A stretch of 64,000 nucleotides of DNA from Dipetalonema caudispina (taxonomy: Eukaryota > Nematoda > Chromadorea > Rhabditida > Onchocercidae), in the NCBI GenBank assembly GCA_013365325.1, contig JABVXV010000011.1, positions 124,001 to 188,000 of the forward strand, given 5' to 3'. Below the pieces are notes generated by a model. The model did not search any database. It saw only the letters and a list, made by a program, of their open reading frames with translations, and was not told the origin of the DNA. Positions 12,601 to 25,426 of the stretch are shown here, piece by piece (position 1 is the first letter of the stretch; each line of letters starts with the position of its first letter). Both the position numbers and the translations under genes were made by a program.

Positions 12601-14186
12601 TTCTCTGCAATGCATAAAAATAGCTTTTGAGAATTTTTTTTAGCAAAAATTTTTGGAACCGCTGAGTCGGAGAGATGAACTGCTTTGAGGAATTATTTGA
12701 TTGAGTCCAGTAAACTAAGAATAATATTTGTTTGTCGTTTGAGGTTTTACTGTTTTTTTACTGTAATACTCCATAGTAGCGCGTAAATTTCTCAGTTCAT
12801 TTCTCTATGACAAATGAGTAATCGGATAACACTGGTCAAGTTCATAGATGATGATATTATATTTTAGACAACCGGATAATAGTTGGAATTGAAGGCTTTT
12901 TGAGAATTTGTTTACTCTTTTCGAAGACTTTACTAGTTATGAGGATAGTGGAAACTGTGATGGAAACTAAGTTGGCAAAACAAGTACTCATGAATTTACT
13001 AATACCCATTTTCCACTTAAATGGATGATATATTTTCACATAAAAATTGCAATCTGCACCTATGCGTCTTGTCTTGTAAAATTTTTAACCTTAGTCGTAG
13101 TAGGCATAAGAGACAATTTAACAAGTTGTTCTAGAACGATGAATATTAATTATTTTTAACAGATAGGTATAAATGACAAGTACTAGTACCATGAGTTGCT
13201 GTTCTTGCTATGCAAAATTATTAAGGAGCAAAATTTCTTTTTTTCAATATCATCAGTTTCAGCGCAGTAAAAGCTTTGTTTCTAAGCAGTGTTTTTTTTT
13301 TTTTTTTTTCATTGGCTATATTTGTCATCAAAATTGGTTCAAAATTCTAAAAACAAGTAAGGGAAAAAAAACTTTTCTTCTGGCAGCTCCTAGTGATGCA
13401 GCGTATTTAGCCATGCCGATTATATAATTACAATTTGTGTTTTTGTGACGAAAGACATGCAGTTATGAATCTGTGATAGCTCAATCGCCATTCAAATTTC
13501 TTTTTCGAAGCAGTCTTAAAAAGCATATTTCAGTCAGAACGCGAACCAGTCATATACAACCGGTAACTCTATGGCTGGAAATTTGTTAGTTCGAGCGGTC
13601 TCTTGACTTCTCTCATCTCTGAAGCCGTTCAACCCGGAATCTTTTTTATCCGAAGAAATGTTGATTTCAGTTTTGTGGAAAAAGGTGTAACTAAATCTCA
13701 ATTGTATAAATTCGTGGAGATGGTCCCTAATTAAGTATGGTCATGATGAGATAACACTTTAAGGGTATCAACCGCGTTCGAGGAGACTTATTTTTGTTGT
13801 TCTGCATAACGGCGTAGATTTCGATATAAATGTTATATGATCTATGAAAGGTCCATCTCTTAAATATTTAGATAAGTTCGTGATTTTTTACTTTTGTTTT
13901 ATTTTTAGTGTATTATTTCATCGTCTCCCTTTATATATAACATATACACTTCGATCTCTTCTATTTGTAACATATTTGATTGTTAATTAGCCCACAATGT
14001 CGTTTTGTCGTTTTCCTCGAAATCTTCCAGATCATCCTCAGTTATCGACATGAAATGCCGTTATGGAATGATGTCTTACATATCACCACCTTTATGTATG
14101 ACCCTGAAAACGATCAAACTTTGTTATCTCATCTCGAGCATATAACTATTGTTAACGATTGTCAGCATCAATTTTGTCCCCCAAGG
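9699..14186 (+). other. Chain of candidate exons of an unrecognised long-intron gene
   Basis: Five separate segments have an acceptor, an open frame of their own and a donor, nearly all in phase 0: 9699-9847 (about 49 codons, donor GTAAGG), 11490-11630 (47 codons, donor GTATGT), 11903-11944 (14 codons, donor GTAAGC), 13625-13684 (20 codons) and 14031-14186 (52 codons, Cys near the end: CQHQFCPPR). A sixth, 10140-10222, enters in phase 0 but leaves in phase 2. Their composition is balanced, unlike the AT-rich surroundings. I recognise no domain, no start or stop exon is fixed, and some may be chance. They are listed together because the shared phase would allow one transcript. Confidence 0.28.
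10369..10440. repeat. TA/GATA-type microsatellite
   Basis: Interleaved TATA and AGAT units run across about 70 bp. They open a Tyr/Ile-rich frame on the minus strand that is an artefact of the repeat. Confidence 0.85.
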
Positions 14187-17100
14187 GTTTGTTCCCCAAG
14201 TATTCGGCTTTCAAATATTGCTCTTTAATCTTATCAGCATAGCTGAAATGATGTATGTGTAATGTGAATGATAAATTATCCATATTCCGCAGTTTATACA
14301 ATTGACATTATCTGTATCACCTTATGCAGTAATTTGGGGATGCATCTTCTAAGGCATTTGAATAAAGGAAACAAAAAACTAGCTGGGTCAACGATGCTTA
14401 GTAGTGGCTAGAAGAAAGGAACTGTGCTAAGCAAATGGGATCATGGTTACGATTCCGCGATTAATAGTGACGTCGGTCAGTGTTTCATTGTCATAATCAT
14501 CGGAATATATGAATATTGATACAATCAGTCGGCAACAGTTCAATAGAACGATAGCATTAGTATCTCAAGATAGTACTGCGAACTGTAGATCAATTACATA
14601 GGATTGAAGAATTTCAACAATGAGACCAACTAAACCACATGCATAAGACTTCTTTTATTTTTGTATTGCGTTTATTTACGAAATTTTTGTCTTAAAGTGA
14701 GAAAAGAAAACCTTTTAGAATTTGTCTCACAACAGTGGGAGAGTAAACCATGCCAGTGGTTTCAAGTAGCCTCACTTATAGTTCAAATAATATTTGCATG
14801 AGACCTTCATTTCCCATACGCCAATATCCTCCTATGACTGCTAAATATAGAAAAGAAGGAAGGTAGCAATATTCCAAATTGACTTCCCAGTCAGAAGTAT
14901 CATTTATTAAGATATGCTGCATATGTACATGAAAAAAGCTAAAAGAGTATTTTGAACCTTTGGCTTATTAATGGCAAAGCTATTCAAGAAAGAATTGATG
15001 AGAAATGAGCTTATCGCTGAGAAAAAGGCATAGAGGAAGATGCACTATTGATCCTTTGCGGTGATTGGATTTGGATGGAAATTAAAATCTAAGGTATAGA
15101 AAAACTATTGTAAGGTTAATCGTTTTATATTGTTAAATTGTTGATAAAGATTGATGATATGGGTAGTATTTGCAGTTGGAACTATTTTTCTTATGCTAAA
15201 TTTCTTTAAAAGCTAATATTGCAAATTTATGCAACCGAAATAAATGGATATCTCTGAAAACGAAAATGATATGAATTTTTGTTATTTCCCCATTCTTTTT
15301 ACTGAAATACGAGAGATTATGAAAGCAACAGATGGTTGCTCGAATTTATTATTTCGAAACCGATGAATCCATCATACATTTTCTGTTAGAGAACAATATT
15401 TAAATTTGAATTTGTTCCACTCCTTATTTCAGATGGAAAATCATAATTATACTCTATAATGATGAAGAAAAATTTTGAAAATATAAAAATAATTTAAGAA
15501 GAAAGAAAAACAAATCACAACGGTGTGTGAATTGCACAATAAGGAAAAAGTGCTGAAATACAAATTAAGAAGTTCTTAAATCAAGTGGAAAGTAAATTAG
15601 TTAGTAAGTCAACTGACACAAACTTTATGTTAGAAATTTAATGCATGCTGTGTCAGTTAAATGTTTACGGTTAATGAACTGGAGACATCAGACGCAAATG
15701 TCTTTTTCTATTCTTGGAAAAAGCTTGGATACATTCGAAAATCTGTCCCAATGGATTTACCTGAAGTTTACGATTGTTGCCATATGAAAAGCTATCAGTG
15801 ATTTCCAGAAATTGTATCAATTCCGAAAATTGAAATCTAAAAAATAGATCAAATGAGTAAGTAAATTTTCATGGACCCCACGGAGTTTATATATATTTTA
15901 ATTGGTACAATTTTAGAGCAGTATTTATATAACATTACAAGGAATACTAAATTGCTCGTTTTTATATTTCTCTGAAAAGCTAGTGCTAATTATTCCATAT
16001 ACAATTAAAAAGGTCAAAGTTTCCCCAAACAATTCAGGAAGGAAGCTAGAAAAGTGGACTATAGCTTGCACAGAAGATTGGCATTTAAGTATGTCCTAAA
16101 ATCAGTTATGCATATGATAGCAATAATAGTACTTCAGGTGAGTGAATTGATCAGATTTTCGAATGTATTTTAGCCATTTCTTTATGAATAGAAAAGAGCG
16201 GTTCCACAACGCTATAATCTCATAAAATCAGGTTTCATTCATTAATTGAAATAGCATGAGAAATATATTTCTTTTTCCAGAAAAGTTAATCCTAAAGAAG
16301 AAAATGCCTCACCCGAGATGCAGCATTGTTATTTACTTTCGTTCTGCATGGGCCATCATTATTCAATAAACAATTTAATTTAGAAAGCGCAAGAAAAATT
16401 GCGAATGGAAAAAAGAAAAAAATAGACAACAAAACATGTACGATGACAATTCAGGAATAAGAATTGTCCGTTTAACATTGAACACCTTGCAGAAAATCCT
16501 GGCTGTTAGAGGAGTTCGGACATGAAAGCAAGCTTTTCAGTATTACTAAGATGTAACATCGAGCAGATTACAACCATATTATATCTATCCATTTCGATCC
16601 ACCTGATTCCAGTCTGGATTGTCATCATCAATTATATTGATTTAAAAAAAAGGTTGTTCCTGAGAGATCTCTCAACATTCTTTTTTCTTTTTTTTTTTTT
16701 TTTTTTTTGTTATAATACCTCATTTCACATTTTGAAATATATATATTGCTTTCAAAATGTGAAATCAGATATTATATATAAAGGCAAAAAACGCCTTTGT
16801 AATGTTTCACACCTTAGCATCTCTCATCACCTACCTTCCTTACCTGCTTGATGTGGGAACTCGTAGGTTGGATAAACAAGTAGGCCTAATTTTAAAGCGA
16901 TATGGTAGAAGATAATACGCTGCCGACTTTCATTTCCTTCAATTTTTTACATGGCAGATAACTAATTCTAACTGCCAAGTGCAGGAAATTAAGTTACACT
17001 AGCTTATTTTCAACTTTTTAGCAATTCTTACATTGGAGCACAAGTTTTTTTTTTTTTTTTTTTTTTTGCGGTCATTCTAATGCGCGATTCAGAATCAATG

Positions 17101-18975
17101 ACATGAATAGAATTTAAGGCGTAGCGTTCAACCCGTCACCAATTTCGTCTTTTTTTTTTGCAAAAAAACATACGTGTGAGATACAGTTGCTGATTACGAC
17201 TTGGACAGATCAAATATTGATATCACGTGCTCAAATACAGAAAAAGATAAAGCCTTAAAAATTCAAAGTTCAAACTTATAAAGAGAAATCATTTTGGCAG
17301 CAGAAAACAATCGATTGAATTTAATGAGTTCTCGAATAATTTGCTTAAAAACAGTGGCTTTGAATCATCCTGAAGATTGTTTGCCTAACGGTCATCTTTG
17401 ATAATTGAAAATGGATGGGTATTCTGCTTCATGATAAAAGTTATTGCATACTATTTATTTGTTAAAAGTGGAAACACAGAAGTTTTCATTTGGATTCTAT
17501 TAGTTTTAGAAATCTAATAATGTTTTCGATAGCTGATGCATTGTCTTTTTCATAAAATAGTTCCAGACAATTATCAAACTTGTTTTTCAAACTAATGATA
17601 ATTGTTGTGCTTCTTTTGATCATTTTCTGAAACATTCCATCTTTCTCTTGGCTTTAGGATGCATTTTACTTATGTTTTCGTTCGTTTCCATACAAGTAAT
17701 TTCAAGATACAATAAAATCGCAGTTGTTAGACAATTATTCAAAAAAAAAAAAAAAACTAATCACTCTATTCCTCGACCCATCTACTGATACTTTTTCCAT
17801 AATTTGTATAATGAACAAAATTTGTTCATTGAAGACGATTGAATCAGAAAAACAGTCCGTTTTGATGAGAACTGAATTGATATAGTAGATTCCGGACGAA
17901 AATACATAAGCTTGACTTTTATTATTGATGAATTTCTTTCACAGAATCTATCTTGACAACCTGTCGAGTCTTGAGAATAACATCGCTAAGGTAGGTTGCA
18001 TGATAGGAGTGATTTGCACATTTGTTTAGTTTTTCGAAAATTTTAAGAAAGTTTGACCGAAGCATCGAACTGAAAAAATTTACTGGTTTTTTTTTTTTTT
18101 TTTCATTTCAGTTGTCGATGATTCGATTTTGTGAAAAGTACTCTCAGCATTCACTCACCAAAATAATGTAGTTGATACTCACCGGAATATTTTTTAGTTC
18201 ATTATGAATGTACAGTTAAGTTATTTTAATCTTTAATCGTCGAATTCTGTTCGAGATGATTCATTTTTTTTAATATGTATTGGTGCATAATGAAATCACT
18301 GGCATTTAGAAAAATACATTTAATATATGAAATTGATTTTTGTATGTATGTTTGAAGTTAAAAAAGTCGAAACAAAGTAGAAATATTTACCAAATGGATG
18401 TATGAATGAGACTAGTCTGCATATTCAATGTCATATAAACAAGACTAGCCTGTAACCTCGGTGTGATCTAAGAAATTATTTGTTTCTTTACAAATTTTCT
18501 ATTTAAAATAGGAATGAAAAGAGAGACGATTTTCATATTGAAAATGTTTGTGTGTCACCAATGATTTGGAGGTGAGCCAGCAACATTATGGCAAAGAATT
18601 GCCATTTTTCCAAAGAGTGCTCAAGGCCATTGAACACAAAATATATTTGATGAGTCACGGTACACTAAACTGCCTAACCATTATTACTATCTTCTAATAC
18701 CTTCCTACTTTTTCACGAGTTACTTTTGAAATTTTTATGATTATTTCTTATGTTACATTCTGATAAATCACGCTGCTGTTACTTGACCCGTGCTTTGTAA
18801 TCTTTATTTATCACTAATTATTTACTCTCTATCGGAGTTGGTATTCATCAAAGAAGTTGTGCAGTCATATGATAATGAAAAAGCAAGCAGCAGGTTAGAC
18901 TTAAAAATGGGTATCTAATGATGGATCTACAATATCATGAGAAATTCCATTCTTCCATGCCCGCCTCTCTCCCAG
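14187..18975. other. Gene-poor AT-rich stretch with T-runs
   Basis: I see no supported gene. It contains long T-runs at about 16690-16708, 17047-17067 and 18088-18103, an A-run near 17741-17755, and a 10-bp inverted repeat around 17811-17831 (AATGAACAAA and its complement one base apart). The hairpin at 16712-16775 is listed separately. Short frames here lack splice signals and have low-complexity composition. Confidence 0.4.
16712..16775. repeat. Long hairpin (inverted repeat, 12-nt loop)
   Basis: Arms at 16722-16737 and 16750-16765 are perfectly complementary over 16 bp (ATTTCACATTTTGAAA and its reverse complement) around a 12-nt AT-rich loop. Pairing extends another 10 bp outward (16712-16721 with 16766-16775) with two mismatches. 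It could be a small-RNA precursor, the remnant of a miniature inverted-repeat element, or a chance palindrome. It sits immediately after a long T-run. Confidence 0.6.
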
Positions 18976-19035
18976 TGCACTCCTCTTTGTTCCTGATGCT
19001 GTCGGTGCTAATCGGAAGATTCGTCCTTTTCCAAA

Positions 19036-19335
19036 ATGTTGCGCATCTACCTGCTGCTGGTACTTTTTTGGGCAGGTAAAAGCAACTGCAGCAGCGTATC
19101 ATTTAGTCGTTGGGAGTGCAATGAACGGATCACCTGGGACAGCCATCGAGCAATCTCCACACTCTTCATGCGCATACGCACTGCATGTCGCCTGCGCATG
19201 ACAATAGCAACAGCGGTAGCGACGTTGACGTCGTTGTCACCCGCGTCACCTTCAGTGATTCGCAGTCGGTGCTGTCCCTCTCACCATATCATCGTTGTTG
19301 TGTGCAACTCCGATTCATCTATTTTGCTGTTTTAG
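19036..19335 (+). CDS. Candidate secreted-protein frame in a GC-richer island
   Basis: An ATG at 19036 opens 99 codons beginning with a signal-peptide-like segment (MLRIYLLLVLFWAG) and then a Cys-containing stretch. A CTCTCCCAG acceptor lies about 60 bp upstream at 18971-18979. The island is visibly richer in G and C than its flanks. A donor (GCAG|GTAAAA) falls right after the signal-like segment, and an acceptor follows at 19140. Downstream of it a second frame (about 19141-19424) is also open and looks more coding-like (SGSDVDVVVTRVTFSDSQSV). The true product could therefore be spliced. No family is recognised. Confidence 0.3.
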   Translation: MLRIYLLLVLFWAGKSNCSSVSFSRWECNERITWDSHRAISTLFMRIRTACRLRMTIATAVATLTSLSPASPSVIRSRCCPSHHIIVVVCNSDSSILLF

Positions 19336-19425
19336 AGGCTGTATGTACCGTTGGAATGATGCTAAAATGTTTGCTTGCTAAGTGTCAAGCATTCTTCGTT
19401 TGTAGTTTGTTGTTGCTGTTGTAGA

Positions 19426-22400
19426 CTTTCTAGCTTATTCTTCCACCGCCTTGTTACTTTTTCATCCTTCCTATTTCCTCTCATCATTCATTCTTTATTG
19501 TATACTTGAATTTTCTATTTAAATACGAAACTCTATCTAAGTTTGTTTTACCTGTTTGGTGCTTTCAACCTACATATTAGTGTATTGATTATGACGGATG
19601 ATTCAACCATTCCATAGAGATGTTGACTTTCTGTAAGCAAATTAGGTTAATCATGCAATCATAATGCGAAAAACTGTTAAGAAGGATTTGCAAGTAAATC
19701 AAAATAATTACGGAGCTAATTTGTCTATAGGTGAGAAACATAGGTCAACAGTCATTTTTCTATTTTGCTGTCAAAAGCCAGAATTATGCTTTTCTTTACA
19801 CTTTTCGTTTTTGAAGTTGAAATCAGTTTGCTTTAATGAAACTACAGTAAGATGGAAACAATTCTTCATTAATTACAAAAGGTTTAAAGAAAATCTTTTT
19901 TTCTTACGAGTGTGAGCAAAAGTATTCAAATAAATTACAAATGCATTGTACTCTTGGTAATGATGGAAATAGTGAATGCTACTCAAACAAAATAGGAGAG
20001 GTTATGATGACTATAATTTGTTTAACATTTACAGAAAATGGTTTTTCAGTGCTAAAATTTAAAGCAACAAATCATCAGTGTTGAGGAATTATCAACTAGA
20101 AAATCATTATGTTATGAAATTCCTGTCATCGTTGAGTTTTTCATACATCGCCAAAAATAACGGAAGTACCGTAGTAAGCAGAAATTGCTAATATAGTTCT
20201 CGAGGTAATAACTGTTATTTCAAAAATTATTTAACATTTACACTGCTCATTTAGTTGAATCTGAAGATGTAACTAAAAGGTAAAGTGATTTTGATCATTT
20301 TAGCTAAATGCAAATGCAAACAAAGAATAAAAAAAGAAACGTGAACTTATAAAAGTAAATGAGACAAGGATTTTTTTGCTTTTGACCATGCGATAAGTTT
20401 AAGACTGTTTTGCAAAATGAACCGTTTGATTAGAAAGGAGAGAAAACGATCTTTCTAGAATGAATGACCAAAACATTTTCATTTTAATACTCTGCGGTTT
20501 AAACACATTGGTTGAGATTTTTTTTAATGCATAGCGACATAGAGCAGGTCACTTAGTTAAGGTCACTTTTTGAAGTATTAGTAAAGTTGAAAAAGTGTTT
20601 GAGCATATGGATAGATAAAAAGGTGGAACATTATCAACTGATTGTAAGAATTGCTGAACAAGGAGGGACTGAAGGTCATTACTTGAAACGATATTGCTTT
20701 TTAATTCAAACGCGTGATAGTCTGTTCTCGGTTGCGTAGTAAAGAAGGATAATATATGAAGGTATTAGAATTCAAATAGATCTCTAGGTGTAATATTGTG
20801 ATAATAGATAAGCTGCTGAAATTGGAAGATGTAAATCCCTCTTTGGAGCATTTTCAACTTCTTTTAATTATCTAATTTAAATTGTTCCATGAAGTAGCGA
20901 TCCTTTTGTATTATTTATTCCTGTATTTAAAAAACGTAATACGTTTTACAACTGCTGCAATTGCAGAGGTAAATAATCCAATTCCGTCAAATTTCGTACT
21001 TGTTGAAAAGATGAATAATACTTTTTATTTAGTTACACAATAATTTTATTTATAATTCCCATATGTTATAACAACACCAGAAATAGCTATACTATTTTAT
21101 AAGCCGAAATGATCAAAATGAAAACATTTTGAAATGAAATCCTTGATAAAAAGCAGAAGGAATAATAGTTCTCAAAGAAATGCTATTTTCCTAAAGTTTG
21201 ATTGGTTTAATTCCCTCAATGATGAAGAAAAGGAAAATCTTTTGATGAATACTAAAAAACATAGCCAAAAGTTCTAATATCTTTACAGTTTTCTCATAAA
21301 TGGATACCCCGTTTATGAAAGTTAATAATAACTAACATCCTTATTTAATGTAATCACTGCTTCTTTTGAAAAATTTAATATTTCTTTTTTTTTTTTTTTT
21401 TTTTACTCCATAGTGGAAATATCTCACTATTGTTAATGTCTATATTTATTCATATCCTTCTGACATATCGGAGCAACTATCACATCAAAATCTATTGCAC
21501 CAATTTACGATCTGTTCCACAAGAAAAAACGTCATCAATTCCGCGCAAGTCCTAATTAGAGCAAATAAAGTAATCAGTAAAATATTCATCTTTCATAGAT
21601 CTCTCTAAATGTTTAATCAAAGATGAAAACACAAATGCCATCTTTGAGCATACTACTTAATATATGAATTATTATTTGGAAAGAAGAAAAAAAGAGTTGT
21701 GTATTGTCTCAGAGAAGCAATTTCAGTATTTAGTGTCTTAATTTAAATGTGCAATTTATATAAAGACATTTAATAATAGCATTGAAGTATTGCTGCATGT
21801 GTTTGATATTCATAATTCCTAGGATTATTGAAATTGATTGATATTTTGAACCAATTTTCCTCTGAAGTATACCTATTATCAAATTGATTGAAACTGGCAA
21901 CAGGTATATATAAGAAAGAAACTGGCTCAAAACACAGACCATAATGCTAAGTCTATTGTCATCATTGGCATGGTAATTCATGCTTAACTGGTGATTTTGT
22001 AGAGTTTGGAAAAAATGTGTTGGGTTAAATCAGATCTGACTAAGTTAGCTGGGCTACTAAGCCAACAAATGCAGTATAACCACAACCGTATGCTCTGCTC
22101 TAGGAGTAGAATCAAAAAAAAAGCCCAGTTATAGCTGTAGCAGAAAGCATAGTGGTATTTGAAAATATGTTACTTTTTAAGATTTTAACTCTTTAGCCGG
22201 ATGATTTTTTCTGCAAAATTTAACTTAAGAGCATTATGCAGCTATTTTAAATTTCAGACAAACAGCACAAATGCGTATCTTATCACATCAGACTCTATCC
22301 GATTGCTATTTTCGTTGGATTTTTTGGAAATTTGAATTCTTCAAAATACTTTTCTTCAATATATTGGGTTTTTGTAATTTTGCTTCTTATGCATTGATTG

Positions 22401-23950
22401 TCTATTTTGCAAACATTTTCTGAACTTTTTCATTGTATGTTACATATTCCCTACGTTATGTTTAGGACTATAATATGCATATCTCAGAAATTAAATAATA
22501 TATGATAGCATATGCCTACTAAATTCTTTAAATTTTTTGCTTTTTGTTTTTCACTTTCGTTTCCAAAATTATTCCTAAAATTACCATTAATTAAGTTTCT
22601 TAATTACATATAGCTGCAACAATACATTTATAAACAGAAAAACAATTTTTGACAAATGTGATCTTGTGCTTCATTGGTTCCATGATTAGTTGGATGAAAC
22701 CATTTGTTAGTAGAAATTATTGCTGATGAGGATATGCACCGGTTATAATTCTGAAAATCATTGCTACACGGTTTTCATCACTTTTCGGCTTCCAATACGG
22801 ATCCCTAGTCGATCTCGTTATGATATTTACTTATAAATTTGAGTTGAATCAGAAAGTTTAATTGCTATCTCACGTGTTGTTTTGATTTTGGTTGGATTGG
22901 TACGAAATTATTTTCAGTTGTTTTAGTTTAATTAAACTACTAATTAGAGGATACATATTTATACAATTATGATAGCGGTGTTTTCATAGCATTTTATTTT
23001 GTCAAAGTAGAAAAGGAATTTGAAAATAAAAACTCCCCAATAATCTTTGTGTAGATTAAACTGAAAGCCTATGCTTTAAATAAAAACTCAAGAGATTTTT
23101 TGCATTTTATGCATTTAAAATATTCATGTTATACAAATTTACAAAAAATAGTTTTGTATTGATTTGAAAAACTTTTCAAGTGTCAAAAAATTGATTAAAA
23201 AATTTTTCAAGTATTAGAAACAAATTAAATCAACATTTCAGCCTCATTTCCCTTTTCATATCGATATTAAGTATTAGGATTATTGATTTGATTATTGAAG
23301 GGTACTGATCAAAGAATGTCATCATACACTCGTCTATCATTTACCAATCGAAAATGTGCTTTGACGATTTCGGGCCATTTTATACAATTTTCACGACAAA
23401 TTATTGGTGTGGTGCAGCCGATACAACTATTCTGGCGGGTCTTCTTTCTCTTCTCTTTTCTTTTCCTCTTCCAATCGTCTAATACCTCTACCTATGCATT
23501 TGTCTTTTTTGCATACAAATTAATATCAATTACAAGGAAGAAATTTTTTCTCAACCTCGATTTTGAATGGCATTTTCTCTTCCTTTTCAATGACAATCCT
23601 CTTTTCATCATTCATGCAAAATACGTTTCTTGCAATGATTATAACATCAACAATGTTTTAGTAATGCTCAAAATTTGAATTTCTACATGTCCAATTACAT
23701 AATATTTTGAATAGTTATAACTCATACTTTTGTCATACTAAACTAAGATTATTTGTTGTTAATTTAATTTTAAAGAGTGAAACATTATGGTTTCCTTTAC
23801 ATGTATTTTCGTTCATTTCTGAAATATTGTGAGGAAAAGCAATCCTTTGTTATATTAATTTTCAGAATATGAACTTGAAGCAAGATTGCACGAAGTATTG
23901 CAAACGCATTACATAGCAAAAGTATAATACAAAAGCAAAATTAGTACAGA
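19426..23950. other. AT-rich stretch without a supported gene
   Basis: Reading frames here are short, Phe/Ile/Lys-rich and without credible splice context. A T-run lies at about 21386-21404 and a short palindrome near 20930-20947 (AAAACGTA and its complement one base apart). A longer plus-strand frame at 23295-23678 is pyrimidine-rich and is not called. Confidence 0.4.
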
Positions 23951-24208
23951 ATGGCTTATGATCAGCATAGGATGTCCAAGGAATTACTTTATTATATGAT
24001 AATTTACTGTGTTTCACTTCTCATTTTCTACAAATACGCAAATCAAATTTGTTGCCTATTTAGCAAATACACCAGCATTACGTTTCGTTGTGAATGTATT
24101 TGCAAAATAATATTAAGCAGTTTGGAATTTCTTTATGTAACACTACTGATAATATATGGAATCCATAAATTAATCAAAAATCGAATTGCAAGAAAAGTTA
24201 AAGTATAA
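23951..24208 (+). CDS. Candidate small two-TM membrane protein
   Basis: A single-exon frame of 85 codons starts at an ATG that follows an AG acceptor (TAGTACAG) by one base, as expected for a trans-spliced nematode start. Two hydrophobic segments are visible, about residues 13-35 (YYMIIYCVSLLIFY...) and 55-73 (SSLEFLYVTLLIIYGIHKLI), separated by a Cys-rich loop (CECICK). The C-terminus is strongly basic (KNRIARKVKV). No family is recognised. AT-rich DNA often yields such frames by chance, so this is tentative. Confidence 0.3.
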   Translation: MAYDQHRMSKELLYYMIIYCVSLLIFYKYANQICCLFSKYTSITFRCECICKIILSSLEFLYVTLLIIYGIHKLIKNRIARKVKV

Positions 24209-25366
24209 AAATCAAAGTATGATTTGTAAAGTTACATCATTGTATAACTGTGAAATGATCTGTACATTCTATTTATTTATTAATTCTAGTGCAAATTAAT
24301 ATATCTTCGGAATGCTTCATTGAAAATGAATGCAAATCTCGTACAAGACAAAACAAAATATCCAAAATTCCATCCAAAGTATTTTAAGTATTGAACTTCC
24401 TGAATATTCATTTTACTTAAAAGAATGAATTTCAACAGAATTTTATGTAATTGGGAGATTATAATGATTCCACTTTATTGAGTTCAGCTTAACCATACTG
24501 ATAGATTTTGTCATCGATTTATTTATGTTATTCCACATTTTTAGCTTATTTCAATCTTAACAACAACCACTTGTTGGCTCGAATGTATTTTATGATTTTT
24601 GCTTAATTAATTTATATATATATATATATATATTTTCCGTTGCTTATAATTTTCTGTATTTCTCGGAATCCAAAATCTTCATGAAGTGACTCATTTCCGA
24701 AACTTTTCGCTGCTGGTACTAGGTAGTTTCCAGAAATCTTGTTATGGTTCTTTTTATTTTGAAAGTTTTGAAATCAACTTCTATCATGCAATCCATGAAT
24801 TCTTGACAAGTGCAGTTAACGTTCAGATACTTTTTCATCCACTCATTTTCGGTTCTTTTGCTATTATTGTCTTTTAACAATTTAAGAAGACTTTGCAGCG
24901 TTCCCAGATTTAACAAGATGTTCTACACTTTCTTATAAAATCTGACTAGACTTATGTTCATGACTTGTTCATTTTTAGGTTACTTTTTTCTCTTCTTGGA
25001 CGGGATGCGCGCATGCTTGCTTATTTTTCCATTTTGATTCAATTGTCATTTTAAAAAATTTCTGCATAAAGATTTTATAAAATTCTGGTTTCTGTAAGAG
25101 TAGAAATAGTTCCGGTTTATTTCCGGCAAATTTATAAACAGATTTCCTTACTTTCAAGTAAATGTAGATTTTGATTTCAATATGGTTTTGAATGAAAGAG
25201 TTTTTATTTCAGTGTACTCCATAATTTCCTCTCTGTCTTTTCTTTTCATCAAATATTGATTAAAAAAAGTTACTCAAGTTCAAGTACAATCTTGAAACTT
25301 GTGTGCTCATTTCATAATTTTTATGTCCAATCTATAAATAAATTCAACAATTCAATCGATGTTGCA
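24209..25366. other. Spacer upstream of the first Clc-like gene
   Basis: AT-rich sequence with a (TA)n tract at about 24613-24632. It ends in a TGTTGCAG acceptor about 60 bp before the start of the next gene, which is the likely trans-splice site. No other element is recognised. Confidence 0.4.
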
Positions 25367-25426
25367 GAACTGGCAGTGTCATTGTGGAAGGGTTCATAGG
25401 TCACAACTGGATAGTACATATTAGTT

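Noticed and set aside
13560..13610. tRNA-like string with GTTCGAGC
   Set aside because: No A-box, acceptor stem or cloverleaf can be drawn around it.
23295..23678. 127-codon plus-strand frame
   Set aside because: It is pyrimidine-driven (Phe/Leu/Ser runs), the first ATG is internal at 23316, and there is no splice or family support; it is left uncalled though it is the longest frame in that stretch.
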